A stretch of DNA of 64,000 bases, taken from contig JAIUPA010000038.1 of the NCBI GenBank assembly GCA_020161665.1, positions 62,001 to 126,000 on the forward strand, given 5' to 3'. This document shows, one piece after another, positions 34,163 to 43,377 of the stretch. The position numbers were made by a program, and so were the translations under genes. Each line of letters starts with the position of its first letter. Positions within the stretch are counted from its first letter, which is position 1. This DNA comes from Pseudomonadota bacterium. Its GTDB lineage: Bacteria > Pseudomonadota > Alphaproteobacteria > Rhizobiales > Rhizobiaceae. The notes beneath the pieces are model-generated. The model was not told where the DNA came from. It did not search any database and worked only from the letters and a program-made list of their open reading frames with translations.

Positions 34163-35416
34163 TTAGTCTGCGGCGGCGGATTTCAGCGCTTTCAGCATCG
34201 GATGGATCGAGAAACGCCCGTCTTTCGCCTTGCGGGTCAGATCACGCAGATAGCCACCCGGCGAGCGGATCTCTTCGGCCCGTTCCAGCATGACGGCAAC
34301 AACCGTGATGGCCGCCTGATCACCAAGGATCTCGAGCGCATCGCGCCAGGCCGAGGGTGAAATGCCCAGCATCGAGCGAACAAGATCGGCCGTTGCCCTC
34401 GCCTCCTTCCAGGTCGTGATGCCCTCGCGGGAATAGTCCCGGATCGTCGGGCAGGCCGAAAGCAACGCGGTTAACGAAATCTTTCCAGCTTTTCGGTCAG
34501 AATGTCTTTGTTTTTCAGTTGGTTGCGACTCGAACGGTTCGGTATCGGGAGTGGGGAACGCTGCTGTATTAGGGTCATAGCCGTTAATTTCAGATTGGTG
34601 GTCTGTGTTTGAATTATGAATGTGCCGCTCATTTTCGTTGTCATAGGCGCTCATTTCTTGCTCAGAAAGACTATCGAGGTAGGCATTTTCCACCTCAGCC
34701 CGCAGCCGAACCAGTGCTTCCCGACGATCAACGAGGCTCGTCGTGTCCGCGGCGCGTGAGAGGCGTCCAGACAGCGCCTGCAGTCTGAGAGCGTAATCAC
34801 CCCACGAACCGTCGCGCTTCTCTTCCAGAGCCGCCTCTACGGTCTTGGCAACGTCACGCAGATGAATGGTGATCTCGGCACGCAGAATGCGCACAGCGCG
34901 CGCCTCGGCCCTCACCTCTTCGGCACGGGCATGGATCTCGGCGGCCGCCAGCGCCAGCGGTGCCAGATCGAAGCCGAAAGCGTCTTCCACCAGTCCATCT
35001 TCATCACGACGGCAATAGCGCTTGCCGTTCGGGCTATCGCGGCGAAGCAGAAGGCCGGCCGACACCAGAGCCGCCAGATGACGGCGAAGCGTTGCCCCGG
35101 ACATGCCGCGCGAGCGCACCGACAATTCGTGATTGGACGGGAAGACGATGATCGGACGGCTGCCATCCAGCACCCGCTCCGGATGGAACGTCAACAGCGC
35201 GTCGAGCACCGTTAGCGCCCGGTCGGAAAGGGCATAGAAATGGCGGGCGTCGGTGAGGGCGCGCAAAAGCTCCCACTTGTCGGCCTGGCCGGTGTCATTG
35301 CCCCCCTCACCCACCGACAACGCCGACTGGCGTTTGGCCGTGCGTTGCTGAAGGGCGAAAATGTCCGCACGCATCCGTGCGCCGCCAAAAGGCGTCGTTG
35401 CCATTCTTCCTGTCAT
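34163..35416 (-). CDS. repC: Replication initiator RepC
   Basis: A 417-residue RepC, third gene of repABC. The N-terminal helix-turn-helix region (SGATLRRHLAALVSAGLLLRRD) and the C-terminal domain with PSAWRDALEILGDQAAIT are typical. The region between them is polar and encoded by AT-rich DNA, the place of the replication origin in repABC replicons. I start at MTGRMA, which follows AGGAAGG; a TTG eight codons upstream is also open. It is separated from repB by 481 bp that hold the antisense RNA. Confidence 0.93.
   Translation of the reverse strand: MTGRMATTPFGGARMRADIFALQQRTAKRQSALSVGEGGNDTGQADKWELLRALTDARHFYALSDRALTVLDALLTFHPERVLDGSRPIIVFPSNHELSVRSRGMSGATLRRHLAALVSAGLLLRRDSPNGKRYCRRDEDGLVEDAFGFDLAPLALAAAEIHARAEEVRAEARAVRILRAEITIHLRDVAKTVEAALEEKRDGSWGDYALRLQALSGRLSRAADTTSLVDRREALVRLRAEVENAYLDSLSEQEMSAYDNENERHIHNSNTDHQSEINGYDPNTAAFPTPDTEPFESQPTEKQRHSDRKAGKISLTALLSACPTIRDYSREGITTWKEARATADLVRSMLGISPSAWRDALEILGDQAAITVVAVMLERAEEIRSPGGYLRDLTRKAKDGRFSIHPMLKALKSAAAD
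34490..34670. other. Candidate replication origin inside repC
   Basis: This part of repC is clearly richer in A and T than its surroundings (for instance around 34500-34530 and 34590-34660), encoding a low-complexity Asn/Asp/Glu/His-rich linker. In studied repABC replicons oriV lies in the AT-rich stretch within repC, to which RepC binds. Placement is by analogy; borders are approximate. Confidence 0.5.
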
Positions 35417-35774
35417 GATCGGCCCCTTCCTGAACAAGGGAAACGGCCCCGGACGTCGCTTTCAGAACACAGATTCACGGTCCCGAACGCGATTGCGGTT
35501 CGAGGGGTGCATCCGCCGGGCGGGTCACATCACGAAACCCGGTTCTGGTTCAAACAAGGAGGATGGGTGAGAGCTGAAGGCAAATCAGCAGGTGATTTGC
35601 GCGCATACGTTCCCGTTTTCGCCCGTGATGATCTGATCAGGGGCGAGTTCCACCTTGAAATTCCGGCGGTGGAGACGTTTCAGGACTTAAGAAAACTACG
35701 CAAATACAATATGTTATCTGATCCGGACGCGACGCGACCAGGCGGAACTTGACTTTGATGTTCGGAAGTGATTC

Positions 35775-35833
35775 TCTCAAATTGCTACATCGAAGAGGGC
35801 TTCCGGATCGGCGACGTTTTGGAGGCCTTTTTT
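35775..35833 (+). ncRNA. Candidate countertranscribed RNA (inc-alpha) in the repB-repC gap
   Basis: The 481-bp repB-repC gap has no gene. On the strand opposite repABC, GGCTTCC (35799-35805) and GGAGGCC (35821-35827) form a 7-bp stem (one G-U) followed by six T: an intrinsic terminator near the repB end. A TTGACT hexamer at 35749 could be its -35. repABC replicons carry a small antisense RNA of about 55-60 nt at exactly this place and orientation; it represses repC and sets incompatibility. The 5' end is approximate. Confidence 0.6.
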
Positions 35834-35897
35834 CTTGCTCTTTCGTTCCTTTCTGTTGCACTGAACCACGAACGGTTTCACCCGCCCGTGCCTGAAA

Positions 35898-36947
35898 TCA
35901 TGGTTTCGAGGCAAAGCCTGCGAAATGGCTGGCGACGAGATCCGCCGCCTTCTCCACGGCGTCCGGCGACGCCCCGGCCAGAAACTCGATGCGCGGCGTC
36001 TTGCCGGTCGTCACGAGACGGGCAAACACCCGGCCCGAACTATCCTTCAGATCGCGCGGCTTGGCGGCCTTCGGCTTTTCCTTGGCCGTGAGGCGATTGA
36101 AGATGAACTGGAAACGCTTGTCGCTATCGGCCTCGGCAAAGCGCACCAGACCGATTTCCTCATCCGCCTTGGCAACGCCCGCCTCATGGGCCAGAAGCCC
36201 ACCCATAGCCATCCAGCGGTCGCGACCGGCCTTCGGGGCGGGGCCGATGGCACGCACCACATGTTCCGGCACGGCTTCGGCCACCTGCAAGAGGCGCGAA
36301 AGCTCACTCTTTTCGACGGCCAGCGCCTCACCGGCCACCTTGCGGTCAAAGCCGCGCGCCACAAGCGTGCGGGCAAAGAGCGCGCGCTCGATGAAGGTGA
36401 GGTTGCGGCGCTCGGCATTTTCCTTGCCCTGGGCCAGCACCAGCGCATCATCGCTGAGCGGGCGAACCACCGCCTGAACCTTGATCGCCAGACGCCGCGC
36501 CGCTTCAAGGCGGCGATGGCCGTAAGCCGTCTGGTAACGCCCCTCCTGCGTCGGATGGGGGCGCACAAGGATCGGCACCTGTTGGCCGCTTTCGCGAATG
36601 CTGTCCACCAGCCGCTCGAAATCCTCATCGGCAAGGCCGACAAGCTTCAGACGGTCTTCAACGATCGAGCCTTCGACCAGTTCGGGATCGAGGGCCACGA
36701 CCCGCTCGCCCTTTTCGAGTGCTGCGCGCAGCGAGCGCGCTTCTTCGGCTTCCCGCGACATGGCGCCCAGCGTCAGGCCCATGGCCTTGACGGCACCGGA
36801 GCGCGAATGTTCGGGCGCGGCCGGTGCGGCCGGTGCGGCGGGTGCCGGAGCCTCGGTCGATTTCACGTCCGGGGCGACCGGAGCCTGCGGGGCCAGCGTG
36901 CCGCCGAAAAGCGCCTTCAGCTCGTTCTTGCGATTGATGCCAGCCAT
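35898..36947 (-). CDS. repB: Plasmid partitioning protein RepB (ParB family)
   Basis: A 349-residue ParB-type centromere-binding protein. The ParB N-terminal domain includes VDSIRESGQQVPILVRPHP and the clamp motif YGHRRLEAARRL, followed by an HTH region (EALAVEKSELSRLLQVAEA). An Ala/Pro-rich N-terminal extension begins with the RepB-typical NRKNELKALF. It should bind the 16-bp palindromes upstream of repA and help regulate the operon with RepA. It starts three bases after the repA stop. Confidence 0.94.
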   Translation of the reverse strand: MAGINRKNELKALFGGTLAPQAPVAPDVKSTEAPAPAAPAAPAAPEHSRSGAVKAMGLTLGAMSREAEEARSLRAALEKGERVVALDPELVEGSIVEDRLKLVGLADEDFERLVDSIRESGQQVPILVRPHPTQEGRYQTAYGHRRLEAARRLAIKVQAVVRPLSDDALVLAQGKENAERRNLTFIERALFARTLVARGFDRKVAGEALAVEKSELSRLLQVAEAVPEHVVRAIGPAPKAGRDRWMAMGGLLAHEAGVAKADEEIGLVRFAEADSDKRFQFIFNRLTAKEKPKAAKPRDLKDSSGRVFARLVTTGKTPRIEFLAGASPDAVEKAADLVASHFAGFASKP

Positions 36948-36950
36948 CGC

Positions 36951-38234
36951 TTAAGCCCTCTTCTCACGGCCCCAGGCCGCGTGGATCAAAGCCTCGATTT
37001 CACCATTCACAGCGGTCATGGATTCCATGGCCCGATCAATGGTGGTGCGGGTGAAGTTTTCGCGGCCCACTTCGTAAAGCGTCTGCTTGGTCAGGCCGGC
37101 ATCGGAAATCGCCGTGGACTTGACCATCGGCGCGGTCAGAACGCGCGAACCGAAGAGCGAGCGCATGAAGCCGACGATTTGCGCCTGCGGACCATCATTC
37201 GGCTCGAAGCGGGTGACGAGATAGCGCAGGAAATCGAAATTCAGTTCACCGCCTGCCTCTCGCACGACGCCCAGAAGATCCGCCGTCATGAACAGGAACT
37301 GGTTCATGGAGGCGACGTCGAGCATCTGCGGATGCACGGTGACGATCACCGAGGTCGACGCACACAGCGCCGAAAGCGTCAGATAGCCAAGCTGCGGCGG
37401 GCAGTCGATAACCACCACGTCGTAATTGTCGGCCACATCGGCAAGGGCGGCCTGAATGCGCGCGAAAAAGAGCGGGCCGATATCCTCGCCGGTTTGGCGG
37501 CGAAGAAGCGCCTGCGGCGTGGAATGCTCGAACTCCTGCAGTTCCAGATTGCCCGGAACGAGATCGAGACCTTCGAAATAGGTGGGACGCACAATCTCGC
37601 GCAGCGGCCGCGGCGAGCCGTCATAACGGATCGCGCCGTAGAGCGTGTCATTGCCGGAAAGATCAAGCTCCGGCTGATAACCGAACATCGCCGAAAGCGA
37701 AGCCTGCGGGTCGAGATCAACCGCCAGAACCCGATGGCCGCTCAGCGCCAGATGCTGGGCGAGGTGGACGGCGGACGTGGTCTTGCCCGAGCCGCCCTTG
37801 AAGTTCGTGACCGAGATGACCTGCAGATGTTCGCCAAGTGCCGGATCGCGCCAGGGCAGGTAGGTGCGAGCCTTGGCGGCATTCCCCTTGGCCAGCGCCT
37901 GTTCGGCAAGATGCCGACGCAGCGCCGCGATGTCGCTCAACGTATAGAACCGGCGCCCGCCATTGCCCGTTTCCGGGCGCGGTCCCTCGCCTGCCAGAGA
38001 CAACTGCCGCAGATAGCCGTCCGAAACGCCGATCAGCCGGGCTGCTTCGCCGGAGGAAAAGGCGCGCAGCGTCTTGCGAGCCGTCGGCGGAAAGAGGCGT
38101 TCGCGCATGGCTTTGAGCTGATCGGAGAGCGCATGCGCGTCGGCCGCAATGGCAAGATCGGCGGGCTGGCGGGCAGCACCGTCTTCCATCTCGATCCCTG
38201 CAGTTTCGGGCGTCGCCGCCATGGCCGTCTCCAT
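36951..38234 (-). CDS. repA: Plasmid partitioning ATPase RepA (ParA family)
   Basis: A 427-residue Walker-type ATPase. An N-terminal MerR-like HTH (FSSGEAARLIGVSDGYLRQL) precedes the deviant Walker A TNFKGGSGKTTSAVHLA, LAVDLDPQASLS and VVIDCPPQLGYL. RepA drives segregation with RepB and represses the operon. The ATG at 38222, preceded by GGAG, may be the real start rather than 38234. Upstream lie two parS palindromes. The MerR-like N-terminus is usual for RepA of rhizobial replicons. Confidence 0.94.
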   Translation of the reverse strand: METAMAATPETAGIEMEDGAARQPADLAIAADAHALSDQLKAMRERLFPPTARKTLRAFSSGEAARLIGVSDGYLRQLSLAGEGPRPETGNGGRRFYTLSDIAALRRHLAEQALAKGNAAKARTYLPWRDPALGEHLQVISVTNFKGGSGKTTSAVHLAQHLALSGHRVLAVDLDPQASLSAMFGYQPELDLSGNDTLYGAIRYDGSPRPLREIVRPTYFEGLDLVPGNLELQEFEHSTPQALLRRQTGEDIGPLFFARIQAALADVADNYDVVVIDCPPQLGYLTLSALCASTSVIVTVHPQMLDVASMNQFLFMTADLLGVVREAGGELNFDFLRYLVTRFEPNDGPQAQIVGFMRSLFGSRVLTAPMVKSTAISDAGLTKQTLYEVGRENFTRTTIDRAMESMTAVNGEIEALIHAAWGREKRA

Positions 38235-38574
38235 TCCTTGCGCTTCACGCGCGCTGTATGCTGTTTTCCGGTATCAGCGATTCTCTGACCCCGACTATAT
38301 ACGGGAAGACAATAGACTGACAGCGATCCGGCCAAGTTACGCAAAACGCAAATTTCTTCGCCAAATTCCGTAAACAAGGCAAACGTGGCGAAGCAACCGA
38401 GTCGCGTCAAGCTGATTCTCGCGACTCACTTCACCGCCATTTCAATGATTCACAGACTTTATGCGGCCATCGTGACGCGGACTGACGATGCGGGGATGAA
38501 ACGTGGCGGAAAATCAGACAAAACCGCTGCAAATCAGGGACTGTGCAGCCCGTGATTTCCCCGGCTGGAGCGCC

Positions 38575-38590
38575 GTTGACAGCTGTCAAC
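38575..38590. other. parS centromere site 1
   Basis: GTTGACAGCTGTCAAC, a perfect 16-bp palindrome of the form known for repABC replicons (GTTnnnnGCnnnnAAC), 340 bp upstream of repA in the 500-bp gap (38235-38735) that has no gene. Confidence 0.9.
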
Positions 38591-38606
38591 GTTCCGCCTC
38601 TCACCC

Positions 38607-38622
38607 GTTGACAGCTGTCAAC
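38607..38622. other. parS centromere site 2
   Basis: An identical copy of the 16-bp palindrome. The start-to-start distance is 32 bp, about three helical turns, placing both on the same face of the DNA. Confidence 0.9.
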
Positions 38623-38735
38623 GCGGCCTTCAGCTTTCATTCAGGCAAGCGGCGATAGAGATGCACCATTCGCTTGCCCGCCACCGATCCCCGACCGACG
38701 GCATGACAGCGAATGATCGAAGTGAGGATTTTGCC

Positions 38736-39188
38736 ATGATGCATCCAGGGAAAGCCCTGATGGTCTGCGTAATCGGCCTCGGCACTCTTGCCGAAGCGGT
38801 TCCGGCCTTCAGCATGCCCGCCGCGCCGACGGTTTCCGCTCCGGCTGACGGCGACATCGTCAAGGCTCAGTGGGGTCCGCCGCCTCCGGGTTATGGCTGG
38901 GGCCCGCCGCCGCCGCGCCATCACCACCGTCCGCCGCCGCCGGATTGGGGTTGGGGTCCGCCACCGCCGCGGCATTATCACCGGCCGCCGCCACCGCCGA
39001 GCTGGGGCTGGGAACCACCGCGCTATTATCGCCCGGCTCCGCCCCCGCCGCCGCGCTACTATCGCCCGCGCGCCAACCCGCATGTGCAATGGTGCCTGAA
39101 CCGCTACATGTCCTATAACCCCTCCACGAACCGCTACCTGAGTTCGTCGGGATATTACAAGGTCTGCATCTCGCCCTATTCCTATTGA
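38736..39188 (+). CDS. BA14K-family secreted proline/histidine-rich protein
   Basis: A 150-residue exported protein. A signal peptide (about residues 1-26, MMHPGKALMVCVIGL...) is followed by a repetitive region of PPPP, HHHRPPPP and WGWGPPPP units (about 45-110) and a C-terminal BA14K-like domain HVQWCLNRYMSYNPSTNRYL with two cysteines. BA14K proteins are small lectin-like or immunoreactive envelope proteins of Brucella and rhizobia. The dense His/Tyr/Trp/Pro repeat could favour metal or sugar contact (inference). The start follows GAGG at 9 bases; a terminator follows. Confidence 0.85.
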   Translation: MMHPGKALMVCVIGLGTLAEAVPAFSMPAAPTVSAPADGDIVKAQWGPPPPGYGWGPPPPRHHHRPPPPDWGWGPPPPRHYHRPPPPPSWGWEPPRYYRPAPPPPPRYYRPRANPHVQWCLNRYMSYNPSTNRYLSSSGYYKVCISPYSY

Positions 39189-39207
39189 GGCGACGAGACG
39201 ACAAACG

Positions 39208-39240
39208 AAAGGGGCGGCCCGAAAGCCGCCCCTTTTTTTT
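39208..39240 (+). terminator. Intrinsic terminator after the BA14K gene
   Basis: AAAGGGGCGGC, loop CCGAAA, GCCGCCCCTTT with eight T, 20 bases after the stop; it also faces the end of ftsK. Confidence 0.92.
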
Positions 39241-39263
39241 CATTTCAGCCAAAGCCTGAAGAC

Positions 39264-42143
39264 TTACTCTTCCTCACCAAAGGCCGGGGCCTGCTGCTCG
39301 CGGCTGCCGCTGATGATTTCGCGCTTGCCGACATGATTGGCCGGACCGACGAGACCTTCCTGCTCCATACGTTCGACCAGAGAGGCGGCACGGTTATAAC
39401 CGACCGACAGACGGCGCTGGATGTAAGAGGTGGAGCACTTGCGATCGCGCAGCACCACCTTGACGGCCTTGTCGTAAAGATCGTCGCCGCTGTCTTCCGC
39501 CATGGCCGACTTGTCGAACACGGCTTCGTCTTCCTCAGCCGCCTCGTCCGCTTCATCCTCGGTCACCGTGCCGAGATATTGCGGACGGCCCTGCAGCTTC
39601 AGATGCGCCACGACATGCTCGACCTCACGGTCGGAGACGAACGGTCCATGGACGCGGCTGATGCGACCGCCACCGGCCATATGCAGCATATCGCCCTGAC
39701 CGAGCAGATGTTCGGCACCCTGTTCGCCAAGGATCGTGCGGCTGTCGATCTTCGACGTCACCTGGAAGGAAATGCGGGTCGGGAAGTTTGCCTTGATCGT
39801 GCCGGTGATGACATCGACCGACGGGCGCTGGGTCGCCATGATGAGGTGGATACCGGCGGCACGCGCCATCTGGGCGAGACGCTGGATGGCCCCTTCGATC
39901 TCCTTGCCCGCCACCATCATCAGGTCAGCCATTTCATCGACGATGACGACGATATAGGGCATGTGGGAGAGGTCCATGGCCTCTTCCGTGTAGGTCGGTT
40001 CACCCGTGGAACGATCAAAGCCGGACGGCACCTGAACGGTGATTTCCTCCCCCTTGGCGCGGGCTTCGGCAGCGCGGGCATTGTAGCCATCGATATTGCG
40101 CACGCCGAGGCGCGACATCTTCCGATAGCGGTCTTCCATTTCGCGCACGGCCCATTTCAACGCCATCACGGCCTTCTTGGGATCGGTCACGACCGGGGTC
40201 AGGAGATGCGGGATGCCGTCATAGACGGACAGTTCCAGCATCTTCGGATCGACCATGATGAGGCGGCATTCTTCCGGACGCAGCTTGTAGACCAGCGACA
40301 GGATCATGGTGTTGATGGCAACCGACTTGCCCGAGCCGGTCGTGCCCGCTACCAGAAGGTGGGGCATCTTGGCCAGTTCAGCAATCACCGGCTCACCGCC
40401 AATGGTCTTGCCAAGGCAAAGCGCCAGCTTGTGCTTCGATTCCCAATATTCCTCGCACTCGATGAGCTCGCGGAAGAACACGGTTTCACGCACGGCGTTC
40501 GGCAGTTCAATGCCGATGACATTGCGACCGGGCACGACCGCAACGCGGGCAGACAGCGCCGACATGGAGCGGGCAATATCATCCGACAGACCGATGACGC
40601 GCGACGACTTCACACCCGGCGCGGGTTCGAATTCATAAAGCGTGACGACCGGGCCGGGGCGCACGTCGATGATTTCGCCGCGCACGCCAAAGTCTTCCAG
40701 AACGCTTTCCAAAAGGCCGGCGCTCTGTTCCAGCGCTTCCGGGCTCATGGTTTCAGCGCGCTGACCATTCGGTTCCTGCAGAAGCCAGACCGGCGGAAAA
40801 TCATAGGGGCCGTAATCATCGCCGAGACGATTGACGGCGCGCGTCGCCATCATCGGCACCGGCTGTTCGAACGTCGCCGTCGGTGCAGGCATCGGCTCAA
40901 AGGCCGGCGCTGTAAACGGAGCGGCGATGTCCGGCTTCGGCATGTGGCTGAGGAAAGACGGAATGAAGGAGGGGACCGCCTGCACCGGCTCGACCGAAAC
41001 AGGCGCGGGAAGGGGGGCAGCCACAGCCACCGGCGCTTCGACCACCGGAGCCGGTTCAGACTGGACGGCATTCATGCGGGCATGATGCTGGGCGGCAGCG
41101 GCCCGCATAAAGACCGGCTCGGGATGGGGCGTAAAGACCGGGGCGGCGGCGGCAAGGACGGGTTCCGGGACGGGGGCTGACTTCTCGCCGAAGCTCACTT
41201 CATAGGCCGCAACGCTCCAGAATTCCGCCGGGGCCAGCGTCGTGACGGCGAGCGGGAACCAGTGGCGACGGTCTTCGTCGGCCACGGCACCCATAGCCAC
41301 GGAGCGCATCAAAACTTCGCGGTAAAGGGCGACGACCGAACCATGCGGCGCATGTTCGTTGAAGGTGGGCAGCGAGGGCGAAGCCTTGGGCTGCGAGGTC
41401 ACAGCCACCTTCGGCACCGTAAAGAACGGCGCGAAAACATTGGCAACCGGGGCGGCAACCACCGGAACCGCAGCCTCCGGCGCGAGTGCCGCGCCCTGAT
41501 CCATCGTCTCGAAGAAGGCGAAATCCGAAACCCATTCCGGCACGGAAACCGGGGCCTGCGGCGCTGCCTCAGCGGCAACCTCCGGGGCCTTGGCGACGGG
41601 CAGGAAGGCGGGCAGCACGAAGGCATCGACCGGCGCTTCAGCATCAATCGGTGCAAAGGTCTGGGCGTTCAGGCCGACGCGGGCCATATCCTGCAGCATG
41701 GCCGGCGTCATGGCGGGCGACAGGGCAGGCTGCACGGCCTCGGCCTGTGCCTCAACGGGGCTGAACTCGGCCAGCGGCTGGCTCACCAGCGTCTGCACGT
41801 GACGGGCCATCAGGCTTTCGGCAGCGGCGCGGCGGGCGGCTTCCGCGCGCTCGATTTCGGCGGCCTTTTCCGCGGCGCGGCGAGCGGCATAGGTATCCTT
41901 CGGCTGCTCGGCCACGCCACGGCGCTTCTGAAGCTCGCTTTCCGGGGTGCGCGAAAAGCGCACATTGGAGGCCAGCGCGAAAGCGCTCTGCCAACCGGGC
42001 AGGTTTACATGTGCGGGGCTTGGCGCGACCGGCTGGCCCGCTGCGCGCGAAGCCTCGGCACTCCACCCGCCGGCTTCATCCGGGCGATTGTCCGTCGTGT
42101 GATAGGGATTGACGGGAGAGGTGGGATATCTGGAAGTACTCAT
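39264..42143 (-). CDS. ftsK: DNA translocase FtsK, form without N-terminal membrane segments
   Basis: A 959-residue FtsK/SpoIIIE protein. The first 440 residues are an Ala/Pro/Val/Glu-rich linker with no transmembrane helices, unlike divisome FtsK. The motor has an FtsK alpha-type domain ([19 protein letters not shown]), Walker [19 protein letters not shown] and Walker [16 protein letters not shown]. The C-terminal gamma winged helix ([21 protein letters not shown]) would read KOPS-like polarity sequences. It should pump DNA toward the terminus for dimer resolution. I start at MSTSRYP after AGGG. Its place 700 bp from parS suggests service to this replicon, but it may be the only or a second FtsK of the cell. 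Confidence 0.93.
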   Translation of the reverse strand: MSTSRYPTSPVNPYHTTDNRPDEAGGWSAEASRAAGQPVAPSPAHVNLPGWQSAFALASNVRFSRTPESELQKRRGVAEQPKDTYAARRAAEKAAEIERAEAARRAAAESLMARHVQTLVSQPLAEFSPVEAQAEAVQPALSPAMTPAMLQDMARVGLNAQTFAPIDAEAPVDAFVLPAFLPVAKAPEVAAEAAPQAPVSVPEWVSDFAFFETMDQGAALAPEAAVPVVAAPVANVFAPFFTVPKVAVTSQPKASPSLPTFNEHAPHGSVVALYREVLMRSVAMGAVADEDRRHWFPLAVTTLAPAEFWSVAAYEVSFGEKSAPVPEPVLAAAAPVFTPHPEPVFMRAAAAQHHARMNAVQSEPAPVVEAPVAVAAPLPAPVSVEPVQAVPSFIPSFLSHMPKPDIAAPFTAPAFEPMPAPTATFEQPVPMMATRAVNRLGDDYGPYDFPPVWLLQEPNGQRAETMSPEALEQSAGLLESVLEDFGVRGEIIDVRPGPVVTLYEFEPAPGVKSSRVIGLSDDIARSMSALSARVAVVPGRNVIGIELPNAVRETVFFRELIECEEYWESKHKLALCLGKTIGGEPVIAELAKMPHLLVAGTTGSGKSVAINTMILSLVYKLRPEECRLIMVDPKMLELSVYDGIPHLLTPVVTDPKKAVMALKWAVREMEDRYRKMSRLGVRNIDGYNARAAEARAKGEEITVQVPSGFDRSTGEPTYTEEAMDLSHMPYIVVIVDEMADLMMVAGKEIEGAIQRLAQMARAAGIHLIMATQRPSVDVITGTIKANFPTRISFQVTSKIDSRTILGEQGAEHLLGQGDMLHMAGGGRISRVHGPFVSDREVEHVVAHLKLQGRPQYLGTVTEDEADEAAEEDEAVFDKSAMAEDSGDDLYDKAVKVVLRDRKCSTSYIQRRLSVGYNRAASLVERMEQEGLVGPANHVGKREIISGSREQQAPAFGEEE

Positions 42144-42281
42144 GGGACCCTGCACAATGAGGAATGCAAAACTCGTCTCCTAGGTAATAGAAAATAAAGG
42201 TTAACCGCCCCTTTCGCGGGGTGGGCGGAAGCGGCGAAATCCGTGTGCTTTGAGCGCCCGAATACCGGGGGAGGGGAGGGG

Positions 42282-42307
42282 AAAAGCCCTGAAGTTTTGG
42301 GCTTTTT
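42282..42307 (+). terminator. Terminator-like hairpin with no gene upstream
   Basis: AAAAGCCC and GGGCTTTT form an 8-bp stem ending in a T run on both strands. It lies in the 325-bp gap between divergent ftsK and the ROK gene, so no annotated transcript ends here. It could end a small RNA or a read-through antisense transcript. Nothing else is seen in the gap. Confidence 0.5.
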
Positions 42308-42468
42308 CCCGCATGTGCGACGCGGAAATATTTCGTCTTGAAAACGCGAAAGCCAGATTTTCTGCAACGAGACCGCGCTTGACAGTTTCGTCTGCCGCGC
42401 TCCAATTAAAGCGGTTTGGCCAAGGCCCTCAGCGCCTTTGCCAAACGACCAGAGGAGCGAACGGTTTC

Positions 42469-43377
42469 ATGTATTTCGGCATCGATTGGGGCGGCACGAA
42501 AATGGAAATCGTCGCGCTCACCCCGGCAGGTTCAGTTGCGGCACGCCACCGCCTGCCCACGCCCACGGGCGGCTATACGCAAGCACTGGAGGCTGTGAAA
42601 TCGCTGGTCGCGGAGGCCGAGCGTCAGGCGGGTACCACCGGCACGGTCGGCATCGGCATTCCGGGCAGTCCCTCGCCGCAGACCGGACTTGTGCGCAATT
42701 CCAACGTGGTGGTGCTGAACGGCAGGCCGCTGAGACGCGACCTGGAAGCGCTCATCGGACGACCCGTGCGCATTGCCAACGACGCCAATTGTCTGGCCGT
42801 TTCCGAGGCTGTGGATGGCGCAGGCGCGGGCGCGCATGTGGTGTTCGGCGTCATTATCGGCACCGGGCACGGCGGCGGTATCGCCATCGACGGCCGCGTC
42901 CATGCCGGGTTTCAGGGCTTTGCCGCCGAGATCGGCCACTATCTGCTGCCGTGGATGAAGGCGAATGAGTATCCCGGCCCGAAATGCTGGTGCGGCAAGC
43001 ATGGCTGCCTGGAAATGTTTGCCTGTGGCACCGGCTTTGAGCGCGACCACCTTGAAACGACCGGCGAGGCGCGCAAAGGCGCGGAGATTATCGCCGCCAT
43101 GCGGGCGGGCGATCAGGCGTCCCGTGCGACCTATGAGCGCTTTGCCGACCGGCTGGCGCGGTCGCTGGCGCTTCTCGTCAACATCATCGATCCGGACGTG
43201 TTCGTTCTGGGCGGTGGCATGTCGAATATCGACGAGCTTTATGCGGATCTGCCGCAATTGATACCGGCCTATATATTCGGCGATGGATTTGCGACGCCGA
43301 TCCGAAAAGCCGTCCATGGTGACAGTTCCGGCGTGCGCGGTGCCGCATGGCTGTGGAAAGGGGAGGGGAACCCATGA
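42469..43377 (+). CDS. ROK-family sugar kinase
   Basis: A 302-residue ROK kinase. The ATP-binding GIDWGGTKMEI opens the protein, GIGIPGSPSP and NDANCLAVSE follow, and the zinc motif CWCGKHGCLE is near residue 175. It phosphorylates a hexose or amino sugar; fructokinase, glucokinase and N-acetylglucosamine kinase activities all occur in this group. The catalytic aspartate is in the GHYLLP-containing half. The gene overlaps the next, an oxidoreductase, by four bases, so the two probably act on one sugar. Start chosen by AGAGGAG. Confidence 0.88.
   Translation: MYFGIDWGGTKMEIVALTPAGSVAARHRLPTPTGGYTQALEAVKSLVAEAERQAGTTGTVGIGIPGSPSPQTGLVRNSNVVVLNGRPLRRDLEALIGRPVRIANDANCLAVSEAVDGAGAGAHVVFGVIIGTGHGGGIAIDGRVHAGFQGFAAEIGHYLLPWMKANEYPGPKCWCGKHGCLEMFACGTGFERDHLETTGEARKGAEIIAAMRAGDQASRATYERFADRLARSLALLVNIIDPDVFVLGGGMSNIDELYADLPQLIPAYIFGDGFATPIRKAVHGDSSGVRGAAWLWKGEGNP

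Noticed and set aside
38870..39100. Repeated CCGCCGCCG-rich units resembling a repeat array or CRISPR
   Set aside because: They are codons for a proline/histidine-rich protein region inside a good gene; no spaced identical repeats exist.
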